Shown here: piece by piece, positions 46,595-58,869 of the stretch
Layout: each line of letters opens with the position of its first letter
How positions within the stretch are numbered: the stretch's first letter is position 1
DNA from: Phoronis australis
Lineage: Eukaryota; Phoronida; Phoronidae
Reading direction: 5' to 3'
NCBI GenBank assembly: GCA_002633005.1
Contig: NMRA01000319.1
Coordinates: forward strand, 103,546-167,545
Length of the DNA stretch: 64,000 bases
Notes under the pieces: generated by a model
Seen by the model: the letters and a program-made list of their open reading frames with translations, nothing else
What the model was told of the DNA's origin: nothing
The model's database searches: none
Position numbers and translations under genes: made by a program

Positions 46595-49500
46595 TTTAGT
46601 TAACTCACAACAGATCGTAATGTGCTTTAAAAATACAGTAAAGTAAGAGAAACCAGTAAAAATCAACGTATATTCGAATTGGCTTATAAATGAAAAACGC
46701 CGACGTAGAAGAAACCACCGGTACTGCGCCAAATAATTGCAGGGAATTACACGACAAAACAAGACTTCGCTGCGATGAAACTCGGAAAAATACGTCTCCT
46801 ATTATTCTAAACGTAAATATCAGATATTTTACTGATGAAAGAACCAATTTCCAGTATGATTAACATTTTGAGAACCCCAAGTCGCAGTAAAACTAGATTT
46901 TATGACCAATGACGAAATTAAAAAACGTTCATCACTGACCCATTTTAAGGCAATTTTTAACAGATAAAAAACAACAACGAAGTACAATTTCAAGTCAGTT
47001 GTATTCTACGTACTCTAATTAGTACAATCAAAGCATTTACAATTGCAGAACTTAAACATCGTCAAATTTTCAATAACAACACCGACAAGAATCACAAGGA
47101 TTCTAATGCCGTGAAAATGCGTGCTTTTAAAAATGGCTGCCAATGTTATTCATTAAATGCGCATGCCTGACAGTGTTGACATGCGCTGAACTGTGGTTCT
47201 GGCCCTAAGTAAATCCGATTATTTCGCTGCGTGAGCCTGAATAGCAAGGCAGTCATAGTACAATAGCGATGAAAGTTGGGCTTGAAGTTTCCACTCCCTG
47301 TGTCAACCTTACCCAGAGATTGACATGCCACCAGTAGCTTCGAAACGTATCCTTGAATCGAAGTCCGGCCGATATCACTCACACAGAAATAGGTCACGCA
47401 CATGTATACAGTAGGCCGTAGACATCGGACCCGGCTCAAACGATATCAGAGATTGCGTTATCAGTTTGTCAGTTAAACACCGTGAGTCAGGTTGGCGAAG
47501 TTGTTTTTGGTGTGTGCTACCAATAGCCTTTTTACAGTTTAGGCTCGCTTAACACAACTGAGTCCTTCGTATGGGGACAACAAATACCAAAGAGTTGTCC
47601 TCCGACAAGGTAAGTGTGATCATGTCTGGAAGCCTATGAGCATCAAAAGATAGATGCATTTCGCCTTGTTTAGGTGCCTGAAACGATCCTTTTACTCTCA
47701 TACTCCATACCGTGATGTTATTCTATTTCCCGCGTCTCCGTAAGAACATGGAAACCATCAAAGACTGAAGAAAACCCGGCAGAGTCGTATGTTGTGTTTG
47801 TCCAGTCCTTAAGGTTATGTCCAACCTTATTTAGTGGCCTTCATTCTAACACTTTTATCAAAAAACTAAGCTTTGTCAACTAGTAAAAGTAAATATTTTC
47901 TGAAAGAACAAAGACCAGGAAATATACTTTTTGTATTTATTTGTCATTATTATTTTTACGTAAAAAGCTTTTTTAAGTAAAAATTTCATTTTTAAGAAAG
48001 GTACATTCATAGCAAAATACATGTAACCCCTCGGTCGATTTTAACGAAAGCTTTTTTAAATGAAAACTTCATCAATTACCTCAAAAACACTGTTAGGAAT
48101 TTTCGGTTAGTTTGTTCGTTTGGTTTCTATGACAAATCAACTCGCAAACCGTAAGGTATTTTTGTAAAAAATTGAAGTCGTATTCGTCTTTGTCACATTA
48201 CACAAAAAGTAAGCTTGTATATCAAAAATCCTAACAGCGTTTTTGAGATTGGTGACTAAATATTATGTTTGGAAAGTTTCAGCGAAATCCATCGTGCCAT
48301 TTTCGAGAACTCGTGTTCCTAAGTTCAAATAAAGTCGATTTGCCGAAGCCGAGAAAACTGGGACACGTGAAAATCTCTAAGTCTTTGGTTAATTATTCTG
48401 TGAAAACTTGTTTTCGGTATACATAACCTATTGAATCCTTAACTATGTCACCTATTTCAATGTTTTCTTGCAATGTCAACTAATTTTGCAGTGCGTAACT
48501 AACTTAAATATCATTAAAACCTCAAATAGACCTATCTTTCGCAGTCAACTTTTACCGTTTTGTACGACCTACTTAGAAAAGTAGGTCACAGTTCATAGCC
48601 TGTACACGTCACGTGCTGGGAGACTGATACCGAACCAAGTAAGAAATGGATAACAAAAATTGAATTGGTGGTTAAAGTAAGTCGTTAACATGAAATCGAA
48701 ACATCGAAATGTTAACTTAATAATTGAATTAAGGAATAAGGGGGAGGATTTATCTCTTTTCACAACTTTCTGTGTTCATGACCAGACTGAGGCCAGAGGC
48801 AACTCGTAGCATTTGTTTTCAACGTCAACAGTCGTACGCATGTAGACCCACAACTCCCTTAGGATAAAAACTACGTTTTGTATTCGTTTTCCCCGGGATC
48901 ATTCTATCATAACCACACCTCGTTGGTTCAATGTTATGGCAAATTTGTGAATGAAAGGACTGAGGGTATACCGAAGCTGTTCTGTACCTGGCGGGAGACT
49001 CGATTTACTTGAAAGCCCTTTAACCTTTGACCTTGGATAAGTGCTAAACAAATATCCAAGCGGTTGTGCGGTTCCAAGGTGGTTCTGCTAAATCTTTTTT
49101 TTCTCGCTACGCAGTGTATATTTCGTATTTGAAGTTCCCCGAGAATGAAGATAAGGTATTTTGCTAGACACAAGTGAAATTTTGTAAAAATGGCCAATTT
49201 TTGTGAATAAGGTTGGAAATATCCTTAAATTGCAAACCCAAAATGTCGAGTGTATGCAATTCCTGTGACTCTGACGGCTCTTTTAACAATAATTCAAGAT
49301 TGAGTGAGCGTGGTAATGTTTTAAACCCCAAAGCGTCAGGGATAAATTCAAAACTGAGAGCGTTGAGTAGAGACGAAATACAGCTTCAAGTGATGTCAGG
49401 AATGTCTAAGAGATGGTTGTTGAGGAGTACATCATCATACATTAAAATCAAAAGACAGGCTCACTGCGATAAACAAAGCTGAAGTTGACATTGCGTGAGT

Positions 49501-49665
49501 TAAATGGCCGGTCTTCATTCGAGTCCAATCTGGATATTAAATCTTAAAAATGTGTCGATAATTAACCACAGGGACGTAAAAAATACATCAGAGAACAAGT
49601 CAATGCACCAAAGAGTTGTCTGACGAAAGGGTATAAGCTTTTTCCGGAAAATAGGTTTAAAACAT
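46595..49665. other. Region with no supported gene
   Basis: No coding exon is supported. A pair of inverted blocks, CAAAAACACTGTTAGGA near 48074-48092 and TCCTAACAGCGTTTTTG near 48227-48245, lies about 135 bp apart. A short open frame (49213-49482) directly before the LINE could be an eroded ORF1 or chance. Confidence 0.45.
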
Positions 49666-52600
49666 GAAAAGTATCCTCGTCAATCTCTGGCAGTATCCTG
49701 AGTGACTGTGGTCCCGATATTCTATCTGATTTAAAATACACCAAAGGTCTCCGTATTGGACACCTTAATATAGTGTCGCTAACTGACCGAATTGATGATC
49801 TGCGTTTTATTATGAGTCAAAAACCCATCGATATTCTTTGCTTGTATGAAACACGGCTCTCTAATATCATCGATGATTCTGAGATCGCCATCGACGGCTT
49901 TGAATTGAATAGGAACGACCGTAACAGGAAAGGTGGTGGTGTTGCCATCTACACGAAAGAGGGACTGACCAGCCGTCAGCTCCAGCACCATGACGAACAG
50001 GTGGAGTCGCTCTGGGTTGAGATTGATATTCCTAAATCGAAGAATTTGATTATCGGTTCAGTCTACAGACCACCCTCTGCAAACGCAGAATACACAGAAA
50101 AATTGACTGATCATTTAAAAAATATTGTTCATAATCAAGCTCACACTGGCAAAGATTTTATTGTTACTGGTGATTTTAATTATGATGTATTGTGTAAGAA
50201 GACAGTGAGTAAGATTAGGGCATGGGAACGAGAGTTGGGTATGAAGAATATTATTAACGTGCCCACAAGGGTTACCGACAAAACTTCCACATGCCTTGAT
50301 CTTATTCTTGTATCAAACGTTGACAAAGTTTTTACATTTGATAGTATACCCATTGGGATTAGTGATCATAATCTTGTATTCACATCGTATAAGACTTGTC
50401 GCCCTAGGTTTCCGCCACGTATCATTACCAAGCGTTCATATCGCACCTTCGATAACGAAGACTTTCTCAGAGATCTACAGGCGATTGATTGGGGCGCCGT
50501 TACCACCGCTGTTGACCCCGATGCCGCTTGGACGATTTTCAAACAAAGTTTCATTAGAGTAATTAATAATCATGCTCCCGTAATCCAATTGAAATTAAAG
50601 GGCAAATCACCCGAGTGGTATAATGATAACCTCATAGCTCTCTCTCGCAAGAGAGATTACCTGAAGCGAATAGCTCAGCGTACTCGAAATTCATCTGACT
50701 GGGGTATCTTTAAGAAAGCTAGAAATAAGGTAAACAATGCTCTTAAACGGGCTAAGGCCGATTATTACGACCAAGTTATTAATGAAAACAAATCTAACGG
50801 GAAAACTCTCTGGAAAATCATAAAATCAATTTTACCTAACAAGTCCAAGTCTGTCGCAAATGAATTTAGAATTGGAAACGATTTTGTTTCGGACAAAAGG
50901 AAAATAGCAAATGCATTTAATGACTTTTTTACTGGCATCGGCCAAAAACTTGCTGAGAATTTCACTATGTCAACTATTGAGCTCCCACCCAAGAAACAAG
51001 AGGGAATATCATTTAAGTTTCAAGACATTCAAGTTGACTACGTCCGAGAACAAATAAAAACTTTGAACTCTAGTAGTGCCAGTGGCATCGATAGCATTGA
51101 TGCCAAACTATTAAAACTGGCGTCTCAACAAATAGCTGAGCCCCTTACCAACATCATGAATTTAAGTTTAAAAACGGCCACAATTCCTAGAGAATGGAAG
51201 ATGGCAGTTGTTACTCCTGTTTTTAAAGATGGTGAAAAGTCAAGTTGCGAAAATTATAGACCAATATCGGTCCTCCCTGCAGTGTCCAAAATTCTTGAAA
51301 GGTGTGTTCAAAAGCAGCTTCACCAGTTCCTGGAGCAAAATTCCCTTCTCTCGGCAGCACAGTCTGGTTTCCGCCCCTTGCATTCCACTCTTACTACAAA
51401 TATTCATGCTACTGAGTTTATCTTTAATAATATGGATCAGGGGAGGCTAACTGGTGCTGTCTTTGTTGACCTTAAGAAAGCCTTTGACACTGTGGACCAT
51501 GGTATCCTATTGCAGAAACTAGAGTCATATGGAGTTAATGATAACGAACTCCTTTGGTTTAGAAACTACTTATACGACCGTAAACAGGCCACCAAATACG
51601 GTGGTATACTTTCTGACTACTCAACCGTAATCACGGGGGTACCTCAGGGTTCCATTTTGGGCCCTCTATTATTCACTATTTTTGTTAACGACCTCCCTAC
51701 GGTCCTCCACAACAGTGTCCCAGTTTTATACGCTGATGACACTGCAATTATGTCCACAGCTGGATCGGTTAATGAACTCGAAACTTCTCTCAACAATGAG
51801 CTAGCCATTATCCATGACTGGCTGATTCAAAATAAACTCACTCTTAACGTTAGTAAAACCAAGTCGATGCTGTTTGGAACCCACCAGAAATTAAAGCAAC
51901 AAAAACTATCCCTTTCTATCAACGGTTCTCCCATCGAGAATGTTGACAAGTTTAAGTACTTGGGCCTTATTTTAGATCCCAATCTTAAATTTAATATGCA
52001 CATAGATCATATCACAAAGAAATTATCAAAGAAAATCGGTGTACTTAAACGTCTAGGCAAATTTCTTAATGTCCGTACCCTTAAGACCCTTTACCATTGT
52101 ATTATTCAGCCTCATATTGATTATTGTTTACCGGTTTGGGGGCACACTAGTGACACACTTGTAAACAAAGTCCAAGTAATCCAAAATAGAGCCGCCAGGG
52201 CTATCCTGGGTACTAAAATTAGGGACACTAGGGTTGACGACTTGTACTCCAAGCTGGGATTTATGAAAGTAAGACAAAGAAATAAATATCTCTCTGCCTG
52301 TTGTATATACAGATGTATCAATGGCTTGGCTCCAGCATATCTCAGCAGTAAATTCAATAGCAGTCAGGCTGTTTATTCTACACGTTCTTCTGTTGCTGGC
52401 AATGTTTCTTCTAAAAAAAATTAAAACCGAGACTGGCAAGAGATCTTTTATCTATGCAGCTGCTATAATATGGAATTCTTTTAGCCCAGAAATTAAATGG
52501 TCCAACTCAATTACTACCTTTAAAGTTAATTATAAAAAGTGTCTGTAATTTACTTAACCTTTTATACCCTGCCTATCTTAATCATGTTTTTTTTTTTAAT

Positions 52601-52868
52601 TATCGTAAATACTCTCATTGTCTAGAGTCATCTCTTAATTTATTTCATCTGTCTTAGTTATTTTTTTACCATTATTTGTCATTTAATTATTGTCTTAATT
52701 CTCAACCTTAACTGTTTTAATTGTATCTTTGTTACGTATATTTCATTGTTATTTTATTACTTCATTGTATTATATTACTGTTTTTCTTGTTGAGGGCCCT
52801 CTTGGAAAGCAGTGCTATCACTGAAGAGGCCACCCTCATTTTAAATATCACAATAATAAATAAATAAA
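49666..52868 (+). mobile_element. CR1-like non-LTR retrotransposon, nearly complete
   Basis: The endonuclease/reverse-transcriptase ORF is open from about 49666, and its 3' UTR ends near 52868 with ATAATAAATAAATAAAA instead of a long poly(A). A truncated copy of the same 3' end lies at 34777-34845, which fixes the 3' boundary. The 5' end is not certain: no separate ORF1 is clear and no target-site duplication could be picked by eye. Confidence 0.8.
49773..52424 (+). CDS. LINE ORF2: AP endonuclease plus reverse transcriptase (frameshifted near its end)
   Basis: The frame continues upstream of 49773 (KGLRIGHLNIVSL...) but the first ATG is at about 49811. The endonuclease shows HLN, a CLYETRL block (catalytic Glu kept; most relatives have CLNE), VTGDFNYD near residue 132 and ISDHNLVF near 196. 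The reverse transcriptase shows FVDLKKAFDTVDH (about 564), GVPQGSILGPLLF (about 622) and YADDTAIM (about 652). The ORF stops right after an A8 run (about 52413-52420). The next frame then continues KTETGKRSFIYAAAIIWNSF to 52548, so a one-base slip in the A-run has cut the C-terminus. Domain order and sequence style fit the CR1/L2 group. Confidence 0.85.
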   Translation: MSLTDRIDDLRFIMSQKPIDILCLYETRLSNIIDDSEIAIDGFELNRNDRNRKGGGVAIYTKEGLTSRQLQHHDEQVESLWVEIDIPKSKNLIIGSVYRPPSANAEYTEKLTDHLKNIVHNQAHTGKDFIVTGDFNYDVLCKKTVSKIRAWERELGMKNIINVPTRVTDKTSTCLDLILVSNVDKVFTFDSIPIGISDHNLVFTSYKTCRPRFPPRIITKRSYRTFDNEDFLRDLQAIDWGAVTTAVDPDAAWTIFKQSFIRVINNHAPVIQLKLKGKSPEWYNDNLIALSRKRDYLKRIAQRTRNSSDWGIFKKARNKVNNALKRAKADYYDQVINENKSNGKTLWKIIKSILPNKSKSVANEFRIGNDFVSDKRKIANAFNDFFTGIGQKLAENFTMSTIELPPKKQEGISFKFQDIQVDYVREQIKTLNSSSASGIDSIDAKLLKLASQQIAEPLTNIMNLSLKTATIPREWKMAVVTPVFKDGEKSSCENYRPISVLPAVSKILERCVQKQLHQFLEQNSLLSAAQSGFRPLHSTLTTNIHATEFIFNNMDQGRLTGAVFVDLKKAFDTVDHGILLQKLESYGVNDNELLWFRNYLYDRKQATKYGGILSDYSTVITGVPQGSILGPLLFTIFVNDLPTVLHNSVPVLYADDTAIMSTAGSVNELETSLNNELAIIHDWLIQNKLTLNVSKTKSMLFGTHQKLKQQKLSLSINGSPIENVDKFKYLGLILDPNLKFNMHIDHITKKLSKKIGVLKRLGKFLNVRTLKTLYHCIIQPHIDYCLPVWGHTSDTLVNKVQVIQNRAARAILGTKIRDTRVDDLYSKLGFMKVRQRNKYLSACCIYRCINGLAPAYLSSKFNSSQAVYSTRSSVAGNVSSKKN

Positions 52869-54769
52869 AAGTAAGTATGACCAAATTGCGGCGATCGACG
52901 TGTTACGGCTAGGTAAATGTATTATGCTGAATGCAGGGTTACGTTTCTTCTTGTAAATTGTTGATAAAAATGCTAATTTCTACACGAACCAGTTCGTCTG
53001 CTCTTGTTGTTGACGAGTTGATGAAATATTCGACAGCATTATGCTGTCATGTGCATCTGGTTTAATTTGTTGATCAAGAATATTAACATCAAGCATAGCC
53101 TAGGTCCTGGTGAGGCAGGGACTACCGGGACTAACAGTTGATTTGTCATTGATCTGAAAGAATAATTGATGTAATTAAATATAATTTTATTAAAATAAAA
53201 AACCTGGCTCTTAATTGAAAATAAAAATTATTTGACCATCAGTTCTGCTTTCTTGGTTTTAATAATTCTTATATTACGTCTATTCCATGTGTTAGGTTTC
53301 AAATATCAATACCAAGTTGAATTTTAAAATTAAAACGCGTACCCAATTCTTTCGTCTAAAGCATAACCTCGTTTTAGAGCTCAATTTCAGTTAACAGGAC
53401 AGAGCAAGCATAGTTACCATGTTTCTTCAGGGGCCTCTATTCATCCGAAGGGAAAGATGCTTGTGCCTTCAAGAGGGGGATTTTTTCGCCGAGTGACGGA
53501 AAAATCTAGCTCCCGATCACCATCAATAGGACCCCGCCCTGTTGCAAGCTCTCATAGGCTATGTCTCAAATAACATTTTGTGTTCTTTCAAATTGCCAAC
53601 TGTGTGGTTACACGGTTACACTCCAGGTGATTTGAACTTCGAAGAGAAATTTCCAATCATTTTTTTAGGAATTTCGCATGATTTTTTAATATTTTTAGAG
53701 GGAAATAGAGCCGATATTCGGCCCCAAAATCGAGGAATTGAGGGCCCTGTCCTTTTTGGAAAGAAAAATGCATCATGAAATCACACTGTGCCTGGCTTGC
53801 CGAAGATTTTCCAGTCGTCATTACTCGGCAACGAGATGCTATCAAATATGATCTAACTTTTCGAAATCATTTATAAACTTTACACGGACATATTTTCTTT
53901 CGACGCGGCGTATGGCAACGACCCAGCGCTTCTGAATCTCAGCGTCCTTAGCCGGAGATTGTAAAACAGACACTTGAATGTCCGTATTTTTCCGAGCCGT
54001 TCGACACAGCTATTGTTTTGGAACTCGCCTCCTGTCGGCGTGAATTAGGTCTCATAGAACTCTCGTAAATGAGTCTTGAAGTGCGGAGACTCACCAACAA
54101 AGGTCACGTTCACGTTCCTGTGAAGGTTTATGCCAACGTGAGTTCCGTAGTCCCGCCAAATATCAAGAATAGATGCATTAAACCTTGGTAATCTAAAGAA
54201 TTGGTCAGCTCAACTGAAGGTTTTTTGAGTGCTTTGGGAACATTAGTGTTCTTGATTTTGCAGCAAAATGTGTTCTCATATTCGCGACTTCGAAAGTCAT
54301 CGCGCTGCGTGCTTATTCTAACCTGGGAATGTATGTAGCTGTTACATCCTGGTATAAAAGACAAGTTGTTCAAATTGTTTTTATTGGTGAGAATTATCTC
54401 TTTTTACTTGAACATGCTCAGTGTTCGATAAGCATGATGGTAAATTAATCTCATGACCTTGACTGGCAGTCAGCATCTTCTTGCTCACGATGGCTCTTGT
54501 TTAAAAGCCCTGTTCCATATAATTAAATTCACTAGAGCCAACTGTAGTGTTCACTTTGAGCGCTCACATCAACTCCGGAGTTAAAGTTCAGCAAAGTTAT
54601 CGAAAGACGGCGCTAATATGACCGTCATTTTTTTGCAAATCTTGTTATCTGTGTGCGTGGGAAGCTCCTGCTTTAGAACGAGGTTATGATCGAAAGTAGT
54701 TGTCTGCATCGCCTCAGATCTCAACCTCCCAGTGCAGCTGTTCTTCTGATAACCAAGTACTTAAATAAC
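52869..54769. other. Region with no supported gene
   Basis: A/T-rich sequence. The open frames are short and unsupported by splice signals or recognisable motifs. Confidence 0.45.
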
Positions 54770-54990
54770 GAGGAAGTGTGAGTTAGTGTGACAAGTGGTC
54801 GCTGTTTTTACTCAAGGTCGTGCGTTCGAGTCTAACTGGGACACACCGCTATACCCTTGAGTCAGGTATCTAGCTCCCCTGCTTGGTTTATAACTATATT
54901 AAAAAAACACAAAAATGGTTCCAGGTGATCAGTGCATTGGGCTCACATGGGCGGCCTTCGCACGTGTACTAGACCGCCTGCAATTACAGT
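54770..54990 (+). mobile_element. tRNA-derived SINE, copy 2
   Basis: It shares with 21486-21715 the ordered blocks CTCAAGGTCGTG, a B-box-like GTTCGAGTC (about 54824-54832), TGGGACACAC, TTGAGTCAGGT, GGTTCCAGGTG-TCAGTGCAT and GGCGGCCTTCGCACGT, ending GCCTGCAAT. The spacing is similar and the divergence moderate. Confidence 0.7.
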
Positions 54991-55230
54991 GTACTTATTT
55001 TTTAAGTATTTAAAGAATCAAAAACCTGCCAATGTATTGTTAACGATTGATTTGTACAGGTGTTTAGTTAGGTTTACCTGAAATTCAAATACATACTCAG
55101 GAGCAACACAATATTAATCGTTAATATACATGTACATGTAATCTCCAAAAATAGTTCACACGTCTACTTAATTTCTTGTAACGACCTCATTTCCGTTATG
55201 CCATAATCTTCTTTGTATTTTGACTAACAG

Positions 55231-56380
55231 CAAGCAGGATGTCCAAGTATTAAAATCCCGTTCCCATTTCTTACAGAAATACTGTATTTGGAAGTGCTCC
55301 CTTTGCAAGGGACGGCTGACGACACCAAGACTATTGCCTTGCCTGCATTCATTTTGTGAAACGTGTTTAGATAATTACATAAAAGCGAATGCGTCAAACA
55401 ACTCATTTGTATGCAACTCGTGTAAGACAAGGACAGTTGTTCCAGATGAAGGCGCAAGAGGTTTTAAAATCAACGTTTACGTTGATCAAGTTAATAAAAT
55501 TTTCCCCGGTTGTGAAGCGGTCGACTGTGATATTTGTAAAACTACGGAACGAAGTGTTGTAGCGGTCTCCATGTGCATAGAATGCCGAGATCTCTTATGC
55601 CCTGAATGTACACAAGGACACTGCAGGTCTAAGTTAACTCTGAACCACCATGTTGTTAGCTTGAACGAAGTGGCCAGTGGACAGCACACGGAGGAAATTC
55701 GTCGTCATCAGAAAGTCTATTGCTCCATTCACACAGAGAAAGTGTTAGAGATCTTCTGTGAAACTTGTGAACACCCGGTTTGTGGACTTTGCCATACTTT
55801 TTCTCACAGTCAGCATAAAGTACGAGATATTGCTGAGGCAGGCAAGCACGCTACTGATGATCTAAAGAATCTGTTAGGACCGTGGGAAAACGCTACCGAT
55901 CATTGCCGAATGGTATATGAAAAACGGGTCGATAGTGATCGAGAATTAGACCGGCGTCATGTCAAGTGTTTGGAAGACATAAGAAGCGTTTACAGTGCGT
56001 TTAAAACAAAAGTTCTGAGGGAGGTCCAGACATGTGAACAAGACGCCATTGATCAACTGGAAAAGCAAGTAGTTGCCATCAAGAAACGAGCAGAAGTAGC
56101 GCGCGATGAGGCTGAGTTGAACAAAGTGAAGTATTCAGACGTTTTGATGTACACCAATAACATCATCGAGTCAGCCAATGACACCGAATTACTACAGCAG
56201 TTCCCGGAAATCAAGTCTAGACTTGAAAATTTGAATGGCGAAACTCTTGAGACCAAAGTGGATAAAGCGTTTTTCAGTTTAAAGCCAGGTAAACTTCCAA
56301 TTCCAGATCTGAGTATTCAAGTAACGTCAAAGTTTGAATCAGAACAGCTTAGTCTGTCAGTCGTGCAAAAACGAAACTGA
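55231..56380 (+). CDS. TRIM-type RING/B-box/coiled-coil protein (main exon)
   Basis: The exon appears to start after CTAACAG at 55230: the frame is open at its left border and has no ATG before the RING, so the start Met lies in an upstream exon. Counting from the codon at 55220, a C3HC4 RING uses C26, C29, C41, H43, C46, C49, C65 and C68. B-box 1 begins CDICKTTE (about 103) and B-box 2 spans CSIHTEKVLEIFCETCEHPVC (from about 169). A BBC-type coiled coil follows (about 210-325). Such proteins are E3 ubiquitin ligases, the RING recruiting the E2 enzyme. The chain ends about 60 residues after the coiled coil, with no NHL, filamin or SPRY domain as in TRIM2/3/45/71-type relatives, unless further exons follow. 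Specific orthology cannot be set. Confidence 0.85.
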
Positions 56381-58454
56381 TGTGAAATGGCAAGCACAAG
56401 CAAACGTTGTATGGCAGATCAGTGATATGGCAAGTACATACCCACATTATGAAACAGCCTTAACGCCACCTTGTGACGAGTCAGCCGGAGGCGCTTGCTA
56501 CCTTGTCATTTGTAACTACATGTACAAATCATTCATCGACTCTTGACAGCCAAGAAACTTGGTCAAGAGATTAGTTCACCGTGAGTTTTGGCTTGCAGCC
56601 TCGAACGACTAGCACGTTGTCTTTATAAAACCCTTGTCTGCACTGTAGTGTACTTTTAGTATCACACGGGCATCTCAGTAAATTCCACCATATTCGCCAT
56701 TTTGAAATCTATCCATAATTCGAAAGTCAAGCCATCTCAAGTAACACTTAAATCAAAATACCCAGCACGCCTCCATTTTTTTATTGAAATTGGGGGAGAT
56801 AAACTCCAATCCACCCTAGCTCAAAAAGTATTGAGCGTCATATGTGTCAAACCAAGTTGCTGTACGTGTAAGTCCTATAAGCTTCAAGGAAAATAGTGAA
56901 ACTAACAGCTTATTCATACTGTAGAGCATGCTGAGTAAAATTACTGTTTTAAAATCTTTGGTAATTCAAAAAACTGTGCGTCCACTTACTCTATTACCCA
57001 GCTCACCTGCCTCAGTTTTAAAGGAATTCAATTCAAAATTCTTCAGAGTTAAATGGGACGATAAGGTAGACAAAAATAAAAGAGATGTTTTGGTTTGCAC
57101 GATAGAAGCGGGTGGGTTTAAGTGTTAAATATTATGTTATTCAACAAAGCTCTGAAGTTGACTTCGATTGAGAGGTTGGTTCCCACAAACTCTAAATGGA
57201 TAAACATGTTTGAAATCGAGACGGCTTTAGAAGTCAGACAAGTGATTGTTTAATACGATGATTACCACAAAAGCAAACCGGTTATCAAAACCCTTTTGGA
57301 TTGAAACACTGGATCATTGGTCGAGCCTAATTTTTAAAACAGAAAAATAATTATTCTTGTATTGCAGAAAATGTGTTATCCACAAGTCTATGGTATAGCA
57401 GTGAAATACAAGTAGGAGGCGAGACCGTATTTTGTGTACGCTGACGAAGGCCTTCTGAATGAGCTCAATTGTTTTCAATCGTACTGTGAAATCAAGAATT
57501 TTTGTTCAGATCCAATTTTAGATTATGCTTCACTAATTAAATTTATTAAATTGTTTCTGATTAAGTTGTCTGTAGATTGTAATGTGTAGCATGAGACCAT
57601 TGGTACGTTGATGCCATTAAATATTTGTGATATTGTTAACAGCTCAGGCTCAGAGGAGGTAAATTTTTAAATTGGTATATGCTAACATGGAAAAAAATAC
57701 ATTTATTAAGCAAGATTCAAGATTGCGATGCCAAATATTTTTGGTTTCATTGGAATGTTGAAATGTGAATTCAACTGTCAGAAATTTCTGCTTTTGAAAA
57801 ACGTTTTTACAGAAGAATATAATAAGTTCTTGGCACAATTATCCCATGACTTATCTGGCGAGCATTTCATGATTTATTAAAAACAACTTCGTGTGCACTT
57901 GTGTATGTTTGTGTGTAAGAATGTTCTTTCCATTCATATATATGCGCTGTACGTTTCTTTAGTTCATTCAATACATATTAAAAAAGAGAAAACGTTATGG
58001 TAGCCCCACTGACGTTGTAGCGTCCCTTTTCATCAAATTCGATTTGAAGACCAGAGACAAAATTCGTAAAAGACTGTTTCATGAACAAAAAGTCGGTTTC
58101 TGGTCTGACGTGTGAATTAAGACCGAAATTAAGCCATCAGTTTTCCACGCTGAGAAAGCTTCCGCCATCTTGCCTATTCAGAAAACTAAATCGAGGCGAT
58201 GAGTTGATCTCAAAACTAAGTAGGCAATTTCAGTCTCGTTTACTTGAGAAGTTATTGATAAATAGGTGGTAAGCCGCACTGTATTTTTACTTGACAAACT
58301 TCTTTCGCGAATATCAGTAAATAATTTCATAAGTTTGGAAGAGAACACATAGATTAATTCTTATTAACACAACCAAGCAAACACACTGTACCTTGACAGT
58401 TTCGGCTATTCAGAGCAGTCAGCTTTGGAAGCTATTGGACACAAGGTGGCGTGG
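56381..58454. other. Region with no supported gene
   Basis: A/T-rich. Short open frames only. Part of it may be the TRIM 3' UTR or introns leading to unseen exons. Confidence 0.4.
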
Positions 58455-58835
58455 TGATGACACTGTTCCCAATTTTAGACAATTTATACCCCCCACCGTC
58501 TCTGTTCATTACTGAGCCACTTTTTCTCACCCAAGTAGACTCTTTCAATCCGTCTAGATCTCAAGTTATTTTCTGACTCAGCAGGACGAGCGTTTTTCCA
58601 CTTAATTACATGGTTAAAACCAACAGCATGGTCAGTCACTGCAGATTCGTTGATAGTGTTCTAAGACCATCTCCTCTCTGAACGCGTGACTCTACGCTGA
58701 GACAGCTCATCCACCTCCTTTATGCGTTCGTTAAGCCTGACTGAAAACTCTCGCCCAGTCTCCACGATGTATACAGACTCACAGTTGAGGCAAGGAATGC
58801 GATAAACACGCAAAGTATGTTGCTCTCACAGTATT
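58455..58835 (-). mobile_element. Penelope-like element remnant, GIY-YIG endonuclease part (second copy)
   Basis: In one minus-strand frame the sequence reads VYRIPCLNCESVYIVETGREF (about 58745-58808), VRLNERIKEVDELS, an in-frame stop, then TDHAVGFNHVIKWKNARPAE and RRIERVYLGEKK (down to about 58520). This is the order of the GIY-YIG endonuclease of Penelope-like elements (IPC..C..VYIGETGR, H....H.I.W). The usual Gly of YIG is Val here, so it is probably inactive. It differs from the remnant at 2230-2600 and probably belongs to another Penelope lineage. Confidence 0.7.
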
Positions 58836-58869
58836 TTTTTTCCTTTTTTTTTCTTTTTTCGCACTCAAC

